From assembly GCA_964652805.1 (NCBI GenBank), contig CAZZBJ010000051.1, forward strand, positions 1-17,080: 17,080 bases of DNA, given 5' to 3'. The notes below the pieces were generated by a model. The model did no database searches and had not been told where the DNA came from. It saw only the letters and a list, made by a program, of their open reading frames with translations. Made by a program: the position numbers and the translations under genes. Origin of the DNA: Claveliimonas sp964652805 (GTDB lineage Bacteria; Bacillota; Clostridia; Lachnospirales; Lachnospiraceae). Numbering within the stretch: position 1 is the first letter of the stretch; the number at the start of each line of letters is the position of its first letter. Shown here piece after piece: positions 6,046 to 13,098 of the stretch.

Positions 6046-8127
6046 ATGGATAATCAGAATAATAAGAACAATGGTCCTGACAACAACCGGCAGGGTTGGG
6101 GAATTATCCTCATCACGACTTTGCTGGTTACTTTTGTTGTTATGGGACTTTATTCTCTTATGCAGGGATCCAGCCCGGAAGAGATCAGTTATGATAAATT
6201 TCTGGAACTTGTGGACGATGGAAAGGTAGACGAGGTCATTCTGGGGAGTACCCGCATCTATATTACGCTCAAAGATGACGCCGCTGCGGATACCGACGGC
6301 ACGGACGCGGGCGAGGCGTCACAGGATGACGGCACAGGGCAGAATCCGGGCATGAATGAGATCATCAGTCAGCTTGAGCAGCAGACGGAGCAGAGCGGCG
6401 GGCAACAGTCGGAACCGGATTATTATACCGGTGTGGTAAATGACGATACGCTCGCCCAGAGACTTGAGGAAGCAGGCGTAACGTTCAGCGCGGAGGTGCC
6501 GGATACGGCCGGCTCCCTTCTCTTTGAAGTGTTTGTTACGGTCATACTCCCCATCGTTCTTCTCGTCATTCTGTTTAATTTCCTTATGAAGAGGATGACA
6601 AAGGGCGGCGGCATGATGGGCATTGGGAAAAGCAATGCCAAGATGTATATGGAAAAAGAAACAGGGGTCACGTTCCAGGATGTGGCCGGCGAGGACGAGG
6701 CGAAGGAATCCCTTCAGGAGGTGGTGGATTTCCTGCATAACCCGCAGAAATATTCCGGGATCGGGGCAAAACTGCCGAAAGGCGCGCTCCTTGTCGGACC
6801 TCCGGGAACAGGAAAGACACTTCTGGCAAAAGCTGTTGCAGGAGAAGCGAAGGTTCCGTTCTTCTCCCTGTCCGGTTCCGCTTTTGTCGAAATGTATGTG
6901 GGTGTGGGCGCGTCCCGTGTGCGTGACCTTTTCAAGCAGGCGCAGCAACAGGCGCCATGTATCGTCTTTATCGATGAGATCGATGCGATCGGGAAGACCC
7001 GTGACAATGCACTGGGAGGAAACGATGAGCGTGAGCAGACACTGAACCAGCTCCTTGCGGAGATGGACGGATTTGATACAAATAAGGGATTGCTTCTTTT
7101 GGCGGCTACCAACCGCCCGGAGATCCTGGACCCGGCACTGCTGCGTCCGGGACGGTTTGACAGACGGATCATTGTGGAGCGGCCTGACCTGAAGGGGCGT
7201 ATCGACGTGCTGAAGGTTCACGCCAAGGACGTGCGCATGGACGAGACCGTGGATCTGGAGGCCATTGCCCTGGCCACATCCGGTGCTGTGGGATCAGACT
7301 TGGCCAACATGATCAACGAGGCCGCCATCAATGCGGTGAAGCACGGCAGAAACGCTGTCTCCCAGAGTGACCTCTTTGAGGCGGTGGAGACGGTCCTCGT
7401 GGGCAAGGAGAAGAAGGATCGCATCATGAGCCAGGAGGAGAGAAGGATCGTATCCTACCACGAGGTGGGACACGCCCTTGTGAGCGCTCTCGAGAAGCAT
7501 GCGGAGCCGGTGCAGAAGATCACCATCGTTCCCAGGACTATGGGAGCTCTCGGCTATGTGATGCAGACGCCTGAGGAGGAGAAGTTCCTGAACACGAAGA
7601 AGGAGCTGGAGGCCATGCTGGTAGGCATGCTGGCAGGACGGGCCGCTGAGGAGATCGTCTTTGACACAGTCACCACCGGAGCCTCCAACGATATAGAAAA
7701 GGCCACAAGCATTGCCAGGGCCATGATCACCCAGTACGGCATGAGCGAGAGATTTGGCCTGATCGGCCTTGAGTCGATACAGAACCGTTATCTGGATGGA
7801 AGACCGGTCCTGAACTGCGGTCAGGAGACAGCTTCTGAGATCGACCAGGAAGTGATGAAGATGCTCAAGGGGGCCTACGAGGAGGCCAAGAGGCTGCTGA
7901 GCGGGCACAGGGAGGCACTGGACAAGATCGCGGCCTTCCTCATCGAGAAGGAGACCATCACCGGAAAAGAGTTCATGAAGATCTTCCGGGAGGTAGAGGG
8001 ACTTCCCGAGAAAGAGGACGGGCAGGACGGCGAGGAGTCGAAGGAGGCCCGGATCGTCATGAAGTCGGCGGAAGGCGAGGACAGCCGGCCTGAAGAAGAG
8101 GAAAAGCCGGGGAGCGAAACAGAATAG
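6046..8127 (+). CDS. ftsH: ATP-dependent zinc metalloprotease FtsH
   Basis: Membrane-anchored AAA protease that extracts and degrades misfolded membrane proteins and short-lived regulators, working as a hexamer. The 693 residues show, in order: a first membrane segment (about 18-40), an extracytoplasmic domain (about 41-157), a second membrane segment (about 158-181), a Walker A GPPGTGKT (251-258), a pore loop MYVGVG (283-288), a Walker B IVFIDEID (306-313), an arginine-finger region LLRPGRFDR (365-373), the zinc site HEVGH (472-476) and the third zinc ligand Asp549 in GASNDIEKA. All catalytic residues are present. The extracytoplasmic domain is longer than in E. coli because of an acidic, Gln-rich insert (about 77-128), and the tail (654-693) is also acidic. 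AGGAGG sits 7 nt before the ATG. Codon choice shifts near residue 390. The gene stands alone, with a promoter before it and a terminator after it. Confidence 0.98.
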   Translation: MDNQNNKNNGPDNNRQGWGIILITTLLVTFVVMGLYSLMQGSSPEEISYDKFLELVDDGKVDEVILGSTRIYITLKDDAAADTDGTDAGEASQDDGTGQNPGMNEIISQLEQQTEQSGGQQSEPDYYTGVVNDDTLAQRLEEAGVTFSAEVPDTAGSLLFEVFVTVILPIVLLVILFNFLMKRMTKGGGMMGIGKSNAKMYMEKETGVTFQDVAGEDEAKESLQEVVDFLHNPQKYSGIGAKLPKGALLVGPPGTGKTLLAKAVAGEAKVPFFSLSGSAFVEMYVGVGASRVRDLFKQAQQQAPCIVFIDEIDAIGKTRDNALGGNDEREQTLNQLLAEMDGFDTNKGLLLLAATNRPEILDPALLRPGRFDRRIIVERPDLKGRIDVLKVHAKDVRMDETVDLEAIALATSGAVGSDLANMINEAAINAVKHGRNAVSQSDLFEAVETVLVGKEKKDRIMSQEERRIVSYHEVGHALVSALEKHAEPVQKITIVPRTMGALGYVMQTPEEEKFLNTKKELEAMLVGMLAGRAAEEIVFDTVTTGASNDIEKATSIARAMITQYGMSERFGLIGLESIQNRYLDGRPVLNCGQETASEIDQEVMKMLKGAYEEAKRLLSGHREALDKIAAFLIEKETITGKEFMKIFREVEGLPEKEDGQDGEESKEARIVMKSAEGEDSRPEEEEKPGSETE

Positions 8128-8153
8128 TGTGTCTGTCCTGAAGGGCTTAAGAG

Positions 8154-8187
8154 AGGACTTTGCGAAAGTGTGCAGAGTCCTTTTTTT
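8154..8187 (+). terminator. ftsH terminator
   Basis: AGGACT (8154-8159) pairs with AGTCCT (8176-8181); an inner TGC/GCA pair extends the stem, and the run T7 (8181-8187) follows. It lies 27 nt after the ftsH stop. Confidence 0.8.
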
Positions 8188-8211
8188 CTGTACAATGTGA
8201 AGTCTGATTCA

Positions 8212-8240
8212 TGGACAAAATGCGGGGAAGATGATATGAT
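8212..8240 (+). promoter_or_regulatory. Promoter of the UlaE-like epimerase gene
   Basis: TGGACA (8212-8217), a 17-nt spacer and TATGAT (8235-8240), each hexamer one base from consensus. It sits between the ftsH terminator and the ribosome site GAGAGG (8254-8259), so the epimerase is likely transcribed separately from ftsH. Confidence 0.6.
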
Positions 8241-8267
8241 TGAGAAAAATGCTGAGAGGTGGTGTCG

Positions 8268-9110
8268 ATGAAACCGTACACATTGGGAGTATACGAGAAG
8301 GCCCTGCCGGGGACTCTGAGCTGGAGGGAGAAGATGCTCGCCGCAAAAAAGGCGGGCTATGACTTTATCGAGATCAGCATTGACGAGACAGACGAGAAGC
8401 TGGCACGGCTTGACATGACCAGGGAGGAGCGGCATAAGCTGGTCTCCCTCATGTATGAGACGGAGATTCCGATCCGGACCATGTGCCTCAGCGGGCACCG
8501 CAGATACCCGATCGGGAGCAGTGACCAGGCGATCAGGGAGCGGGGGATGGAGATCATGGAGAAGGCCCTGAACCTGGCGGATGACCTGGGTATCCGCGTG
8601 ATCCAGCTTGCCGGCTATGACGTGTACTACGAGGAAGGGAGTGAGCAGACCCGCGCCTGGTTCCTTGAAAATCTCAGGAAGGCGGCTGACATGGCGGCGG
8701 CGAAGGGAATCCTCATGGGATTTGAGACCATGGAGACCGAGCTCATGAACACAGTGAAAAAGGCCATGGACTATGTGAGAAAGGTTGACTCGGTCTACCT
8801 GAACGTCTACCCGGATCTGGGCAATATAACCAATGCGGCTGTCCTCTACGGAACCGATGTGCTGGAGGATCTGGAGACCGGAAGGGGGCGCCTGACGTCC
8901 ATGCACCTGAAGGAGACTGTCCCCGGAAAATTCCGGGAGATACCGTACGGAACCGGACACGTGGACTTTGAGGCAGGCATCAAAAGGGCTTGGGAGCTGG
9001 GTGTCCGCCGGTACGTGACAGAGCTGTGGTATACAGGAAACCCGGAGTGGGAGAAAGATCTGGACTTTGCAGTCTCAAAGATGACAGCCATTTTGGACAG
9101 GCTCGCGTAG
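8268..9110 (+). CDS. ulaE: L-ribulose/L-xylulose-5-phosphate 3-epimerase-like protein (UlaE/SgaU family)
   Basis: A TIM-barrel sugar-phosphate epimerase of the xylose-isomerase/AP-endonuclease-2 fold. In E. coli, UlaE converts L-xylulose-5-phosphate to L-ribulose-5-phosphate during L-ascorbate use. The 280 residues share with UlaE the opening LGVYEKALP, the segments FIEISIDETDEKLARLD, MCLSGHRRYPIGS and GIRVIQLAGYDVYYEEG, and the probable metal ligands Glu153, Asp183 (YPDLGN), His213 (MHLKE) and Glu252 (TELW). ATG 8268 was chosen because GAGAGG lies 8 nt upstream; the in-frame GTGs at 8259 and 8262 overlap or abut that site. No ascorbate transporter, ulaD or ulaF is nearby, so its pathway here is open; another pentulose or hexulose phosphate substrate is possible. 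Promoter and terminator on each side suggest a single-gene transcript. Confidence 0.9.
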   Translation: MKPYTLGVYEKALPGTLSWREKMLAAKKAGYDFIEISIDETDEKLARLDMTREERHKLVSLMYETEIPIRTMCLSGHRRYPIGSSDQAIRERGMEIMEKALNLADDLGIRVIQLAGYDVYYEEGSEQTRAWFLENLRKAADMAAAKGILMGFETMETELMNTVKKAMDYVRKVDSVYLNVYPDLGNITNAAVLYGTDVLEDLETGRGRLTSMHLKETVPGKFREIPYGTGHVDFEAGIKRAWELGVRRYVTELWYTGNPEWEKDLDFAVSKMTAILDRLA

Positions 9111-9122
9111 AATGGAAACCTC

Positions 9123-9154
9123 AGGACAGGGGAAGATTTTCCCTTGTCCTTTTT
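9123..9154 (+). terminator. Terminator of the UlaE-like gene, overlapping the uvrC promoter
   Basis: AGGACAGGGGAA (9123-9134), loop GATT and TTCCCTTGTCCT (9139-9150) form a 12-bp stem with one G-U pair, followed by T4 (9151-9154). It begins 12 nt after the epimerase stop. Confidence 0.85.
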
Positions 9155-9172
9155 AATGCGGGACAGTATAAT
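9144..9172 (+). promoter_or_regulatory. Promoter of the uvrC-hprK-glcK operon
   Basis: TTGTCC (9144-9149), a 17-nt spacer and a perfect TATAAT (9167-9172). The -35 lies in the 3' arm of the preceding terminator. Transcription would start near 9179, which rules out the in-frame ATG at 9171 (it overlaps the -10) and favours ATG 9195 for uvrC. Confidence 0.6.
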
Positions 9173-9194
9173 GTTAACCATGGAAAGCAGTAAT

Positions 9195-11045
9195 ATGGAA
9201 AACAGTAATTTTGATATACAGGAAGAACTGAAAAAGCTGCCGGGGAAACCCGGCGTGTATCTGATGCACGATGAGAAGGACGAGATCATCTATGTGGGGA
9301 AGGCTGTCAGTCTGAAGAACCGGGTGCGGCAGTATTTCCAGAGCAGCCGCAATAAGGGCGTGAAGATCGAGCAGATGGTGACCCACATTACCCGCTTTGA
9401 GTACATTGTGACAGACTCGGAGCTGGAGGCCCTTGTCCTGGAGTGCAATCTGATCAAGGAGCACAGGCCCAAATACAATACCATGCTCATGGACGATAAG
9501 GCCTACCCCTTTATCAAGGTGACAGTGGACGAGCCATTTCCCCGGATCATGATGGCCAGGCGGATGGTGAAGGACAAGGCAAAATACTTTGGCCCCTACA
9601 CGAGTGCGGGGGCGGTCAAGGACACCATCGAGCTGATCCGCAAGCTGTACAAGGTGAGGAGCTGCAACCGCCGTCTTCCCAGAGACACGGGGAAGGAGAG
9701 GCCCTGCCTGAACTACCACATCCACCAGTGCGACGCCCCCTGTCAGGGATATGTGTCCCAGGAAACCTACAGGAAATCCATAGACGAGGTGCTCCGGTTC
9801 CTGGGAGGCAATTATGACGTGATCTTGAAGGAGCTGGAGGCGAAGATGCTGAAGGCCTCCGAGGACCTGGAGTTCGAGAAGGCCATCGAGTACAGGGAGC
9901 TTCTGGGGAGCGTGAAGAAGATTGCCCAGAAGCAGAAGATCACCGACACGGTCGGCAACGACAGGGATATCCTGGCGGCTGCCACGGACAAGGAGGACGC
10001 GGTGGTGCAGGTATTCTTTATCCGGGGAGGCAGGCTGATCGGGAGAGACCATTTCTACCTGAAGCTGAGCGGAGACGAGACAGCAGGGGAGATTATCTCC
10101 AGCTTTATCAAGCAGTTCTACGCCGGAACTCCCTATATACCGGCAGTGCTGATGACCCAGACTGAGATTGAGGACAAAGAGATCCTGGAGGAATGGCTGA
10201 GCCGGAATAGAGGTCACAGGGTGCATATCCGGGTACCCAAAAAAGGGACAAAGGAGAAGCTGGTGGAGCTGGCGGAAAAGAACGCCGCTCTCGTGCTCAG
10301 CAAGGACCGGGAGAGGCTGAAGCGGGAGGAAGGCCGCACCATCGGCGCGGTAAAGGAGATCGCCCGTCTTCTTGGGCTGGAACACCTGAACCGGATGGAA
10401 GCCTACGACATCTCCAATATCAGTGGATTTGCCTCCGTAGGCTCCATGGTAGTCTATGAGAAGGGAAAGCCAAAGAGAAACGATTACCGCAAATTTCGCA
10501 TCAGGAGCGTCCAGGGGCCGAACGACTACGCCAGCATGAAAGAGGTGCTGACAAGAAGGTTCCGCCACGGCCTGGAGGAGTGGAAAGAGGGGAAGGAGAC
10601 GGGAAGCTTTACCGCCTTCCCGGATCTGATCCTCATGGACGGCGGAAAAGGTCAGGTGGGGATCGCTCTCCAGGTGCTGGATGAGCTCCATCTGAACATA
10701 CCTGTGTGCGGCATGGTGAAGGACGACAGTCACCGCACCAGAGGGCTTTACTATAATAATGAAGAGCTCCCCATTGACCGGAACTCAGAAGGATTTAAGC
10801 TGATCACCAGGATACAGGACGAGGCGCACCGGTTTGCCATAGAGTTTCACAGAAAGCTGCGCGGCAAGGAGCAGGTCCACTCTGTTCTGGACGACATTCC
10901 CGGCGTGGGACCGGCCAGGAGAAAGGATCTGATGAAGCGCTTTGCCAGCCTGGATGAGATACGGGAGGCGGATGTGGAGGAGCTGAAAAAACTGCCCAGC
11001 ATGAATGAGAAATCCGCACAGGAAGTGTATAAGTTTTTTCACTGA
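9195..11045 (+). CDS. uvrC: UvrABC excinuclease subunit C
   Basis: The subunit that makes both incisions around a DNA lesion after UvrA/UvrB recognition in nucleotide excision repair; cytoplasmic. The 616 residues show a GIY-YIG nuclease (GVYLM at 20-24, YVGKA at 33-37, catalytic Glu78), four cysteines at 157, 171, 179 and 183 matching the conserved cluster-binding set, a UVR motif for UvrB contact (about 205-240), an RNase H-like nuclease with acidic residues Asp404 (AYDISNISG) and Asp482 (MDGGKGQ) plus His545 (DEAHRFA), and C-terminal helix-hairpin-helix motifs (about 560-616). ATG 9195 was chosen because GGAAAG lies 7 nt upstream and the promoter's -10 overlaps the ATG at 9171; ATG 9180 would be nearly leaderless. 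hprK follows after 47 nt, so the two are probably co-transcribed. Confidence 0.97.
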   Translation: MENSNFDIQEELKKLPGKPGVYLMHDEKDEIIYVGKAVSLKNRVRQYFQSSRNKGVKIEQMVTHITRFEYIVTDSELEALVLECNLIKEHRPKYNTMLMDDKAYPFIKVTVDEPFPRIMMARRMVKDKAKYFGPYTSAGAVKDTIELIRKLYKVRSCNRRLPRDTGKERPCLNYHIHQCDAPCQGYVSQETYRKSIDEVLRFLGGNYDVILKELEAKMLKASEDLEFEKAIEYRELLGSVKKIAQKQKITDTVGNDRDILAAATDKEDAVVQVFFIRGGRLIGRDHFYLKLSGDETAGEIISSFIKQFYAGTPYIPAVLMTQTEIEDKEILEEWLSRNRGHRVHIRVPKKGTKEKLVELAEKNAALVLSKDRERLKREEGRTIGAVKEIARLLGLEHLNRMEAYDISNISGFASVGSMVVYEKGKPKRNDYRKFRIRSVQGPNDYASMKEVLTRRFRHGLEEWKEGKETGSFTAFPDLILMDGGKGQVGIALQVLDELHLNIPVCGMVKDDSHRTRGLYYNNEELPIDRNSEGFKLITRIQDEAHRFAIEFHRKLRGKEQVHSVLDDIPGVGPARRKDLMKRFASLDEIREADVEELKKLPSMNEKSAQEVYKFFH

Positions 11046-11092
11046 TGTGTTATACTTGTCATAGTATTTAAAAACAGAAAAGGAGATAAGAC

Positions 11093-12016
11093 ATGTCAAA
11101 AATAGAAATTCAGAAGATCGTCGAGAAGATGAATCTGAAAAATCTGACTCCGGACGTGGGGCTGGCGGACAAATATGTGGAGGTGCCGGATATTAACAGG
11201 CCAGCTCTGCAGCTTACAGGCTTTTTTGACCATTTCGATGCAGAGAGAGTGCAGATCATTGGATATGTGGAATATACGTTCCTGGAGCAGATGGACCAGG
11301 AGACAAAGCACAAGGTCTATGAGATGCTGCTTGCCTACAAGATACCCTGTATCATTTTCTGCCGCGCCCAGAAGCCGGATCAGGAGCTGCTGGAGAAGGC
11401 GCTGGAGCTGGATGTGCCTATCTTTTCCACAGAGATGAAGACCTCTGCCTTCACTGCGGAGCTGATTCGGTGGCTGAACGTGCAGCTGGCGCCCTGCATC
11501 TCCATCCACGGCGTGCTGGTGGACGTGTACGGCGTGGGCGTGCTGATTATGGGAGAGAGCGGCATCGGAAAGAGTGAGGCGGCTCTGGAGCTGGTGAGAA
11601 GAGGACACCGTCTCGTCAGTGACGACGTGGTGGAGATCCGAAAGGTCAGCGACGATACCCTGGTGGGCACCGCGCCTGACGTAACAAAGCATTTCATTGA
11701 ACTGCGGGGCATCGGCATCGTGGATGTAAAGATGCTCTACGGTGTGCAGAGCGTCAGGGAAACCCAGAATATCGAGCTTGTCATCACCCTGGAGGACTGG
11801 GATCGGGAGAAGAAGTACGACAGGCTGGGCATGGAGGAGCAGTACACAGAGTTCCTCGGCAACAAGGTTGTCTGCAATCAGCTGCCCATCCGTCCCGGGC
11901 GTAACCTTTCCATCATCGTGGAGACAGCGGCCATCAACTACAGACAGAAGAAGATGGGCTACAATGCGGCGGAGGAGCTGTACAAGCGGGTGCAGAGGAA
12001 TCTGGCAAAGAAATAG
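11093..12016 (+). CDS. hprK: HPr kinase/phosphorylase
   Basis: Phosphorylates and dephosphorylates Ser46 of the phosphotransferase carrier HPr, the central switch of carbon catabolite control in Firmicutes; cytoplasmic hexamer. The 307 residues show the N-terminal DRTGG-like domain (about 1-130), the conserved His139 in ISIHGVLVDVYG, the Walker A GESGIGKS (154-161), Asp177/Asp178 in LVSDDVV and the family signature LRGIGIVDVK (204-213). The length agrees with the usual 305-315. AGGAG lies 8 nt before the ATG. It sits 47 nt after uvrC and 25 nt before the glucokinase gene, a gene order I recall from other clostridia. The pairing with glucokinase suggests a shared role in glucose response. Confidence 0.98.
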   Translation: MSKIEIQKIVEKMNLKNLTPDVGLADKYVEVPDINRPALQLTGFFDHFDAERVQIIGYVEYTFLEQMDQETKHKVYEMLLAYKIPCIIFCRAQKPDQELLEKALELDVPIFSTEMKTSAFTAELIRWLNVQLAPCISIHGVLVDVYGVGVLIMGESGIGKSEAALELVRRGHRLVSDDVVEIRKVSDDTLVGTAPDVTKHFIELRGIGIVDVKMLYGVQSVRETQNIELVITLEDWDREKKYDRLGMEEQYTEFLGNKVVCNQLPIRPGRNLSIIVETAAINYRQKKMGYNAAEELYKRVQRNLAKK

Positions 12017-12041
12017 AAAATAAGGAACAGGGAGTCAGAAG

Positions 12042-12971
12042 ATGAAGTATTGTTTTGGAATAGATATTGGCGGAACAACTGTGAAAATGGGACTGTTTTC
12101 CACAGAGGGAGACCTGTACGATAAGTGGGAGATCAAGACCCGCACAGAAAATGAGGGAAAGCAGGTTCTGCCGGATATTGCGGCCTCTGTCCGCGCGAAG
12201 ATGAAGGAAAAAGGGATTTCTGCGGAGGAGACGGCGGGCGTGGGAGTCGGCGTGCCGGCTCCGGTCAGCGGAGGAATCGTAAAGGACAGCGCCAACATCG
12301 GCTGGGGCTACAAGAATGTCAAGAAGGAGATGGAGGAGTTTCTGCCGGGCATTCGGGCCGAGATCGGGAACGATGCCAATGTGGCGGCCCTGGGCGAGAT
12401 GTGGCTGGGAGCAGGAAAGGGCTGCAGCAACATGATCATGGTGACACTGGGCACCGGCGTGGGCGGCGGCGCCATCTGTCAGGGCCAGGTCATCGCAGGG
12501 GCGAATGGAGCCGGCGGCGAGATCGGGCATATCTGCGTGAATTACAGTGAGACAGAGAAGTGCGGCTGCGGGAAGACCGGATGTCTGGAGCAGTACGCGT
12601 CCGCCACAGGCATTGCCCGGCTTATGAAGCTGCGCCTTGCAAAGCCCCATGAGAAGACACTGCTGGAGGAAAAAAAATGGAGCGCAAAGTCTGTCTTTGA
12701 TGCGGTGAAGAAGAATGACAAGTTGGCGATCGAGATCGCGGAGGAGTTCGGAAACTATCTGGGACATGCTCTTGCCAACATGGCAGTCATTGTGGATCCT
12801 GAGATGATCGTCATCGGCGGCGGCGTCTCCAACGCCGGACCGGTCCTTCTGCCCTTCATAGAGAAGCCCTTTCAGGAGAAGGCCTTTTTTGCCAACAAGG
12901 CGACCCGGTTCGTGTTGGCCACGCTGGGAAATGATGCCGGTATCTGCGGAGCTGCAAAGCTGATCATCTGA
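12042..12971 (+). CDS. glcK: ROK-family glucokinase
   Basis: Phosphorylates glucose with ATP to glucose-6-phosphate; cytoplasmic. The 309-residue ROK protein shows the phosphate-binding DIGGTTVK (8-15), the catalytic Asp111 in IGNDANVAALGE, the ATP-site segment LGTGVGGG (136-143), the sugar-binding GGEIGH (158-163), and the zinc set His163, Cys174, Cys176 and Cys181 in CGCGKTGCLEQ. ROK kinases can prefer other hexoses or N-acetyl sugars; with the full CGCGxxGCLE motif and the hprK neighbour, glucose is the best call, but specificity is inferred. GGAG sits about 10 nt before the ATG, and only 25 nt separate it from hprK, so it is the last gene of the uvrC-hprK-glcK operon, closed by a strong terminator. 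Confidence 0.93.
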   Translation: MKYCFGIDIGGTTVKMGLFSTEGDLYDKWEIKTRTENEGKQVLPDIAASVRAKMKEKGISAEETAGVGVGVPAPVSGGIVKDSANIGWGYKNVKKEMEEFLPGIRAEIGNDANVAALGEMWLGAGKGCSNMIMVTLGTGVGGGAICQGQVIAGANGAGGEIGHICVNYSETEKCGCGKTGCLEQYASATGIARLMKLRLAKPHEKTLLEEKKWSAKSVFDAVKKNDKLAIEIAEEFGNYLGHALANMAVIVDPEMIVIGGGVSNAGPVLLPFIEKPFQEKAFFANKATRFVLATLGNDAGICGAAKLII

Positions 12972-13025
12972 TGCGGATCAATCTGACGATAGTATCCGCC
13001 AAGGCTGCCGGACAATATTTACTGA

Positions 13026-13071
13026 AAAAAACAGGTATGAATGAGGAGATTCCCGTTCATACCTGTTTTTT
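13026..13071. terminator. Two-way terminator between glcK and the PBP gene
   Basis: A6CAGGTATGAA (13026-13041) pairs perfectly over 16 bp with TTCATACCTGT6 (13056-13071). Two further inner pairs (one G-U) leave a 10-nt loop. T runs on both strands let it end glcK (plus) and the PBP gene (minus), whose stop is 28 nt away. Confidence 0.9.
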
Positions 13072-13098
13072 GTATTGGATTTTTTTGCTTATTCAGTT

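Noticed and set aside
9171..9182. ATG 9171 and ATG 9180 as uvrC starts
   Set aside because: ATG 9171 overlaps the TATAAT box and ATG 9180 has no ribosome site. ATG 9195 has GGAAAG 7 nt upstream. ATG 9180 remains possible only as a leaderless start.
9174..10733. Long minus-strand open frame of 519 codons
   Set aside because: Antisense to uvrC, rich in Leu, His and Val as expected of a shadow frame, and without family motifs.
11046..11092. TATACT at 11051-11056 as a separate hprK promoter
   Set aside because: No acceptable -35 lies at 16-18 nt, and the short gap after uvrC fits an operon.
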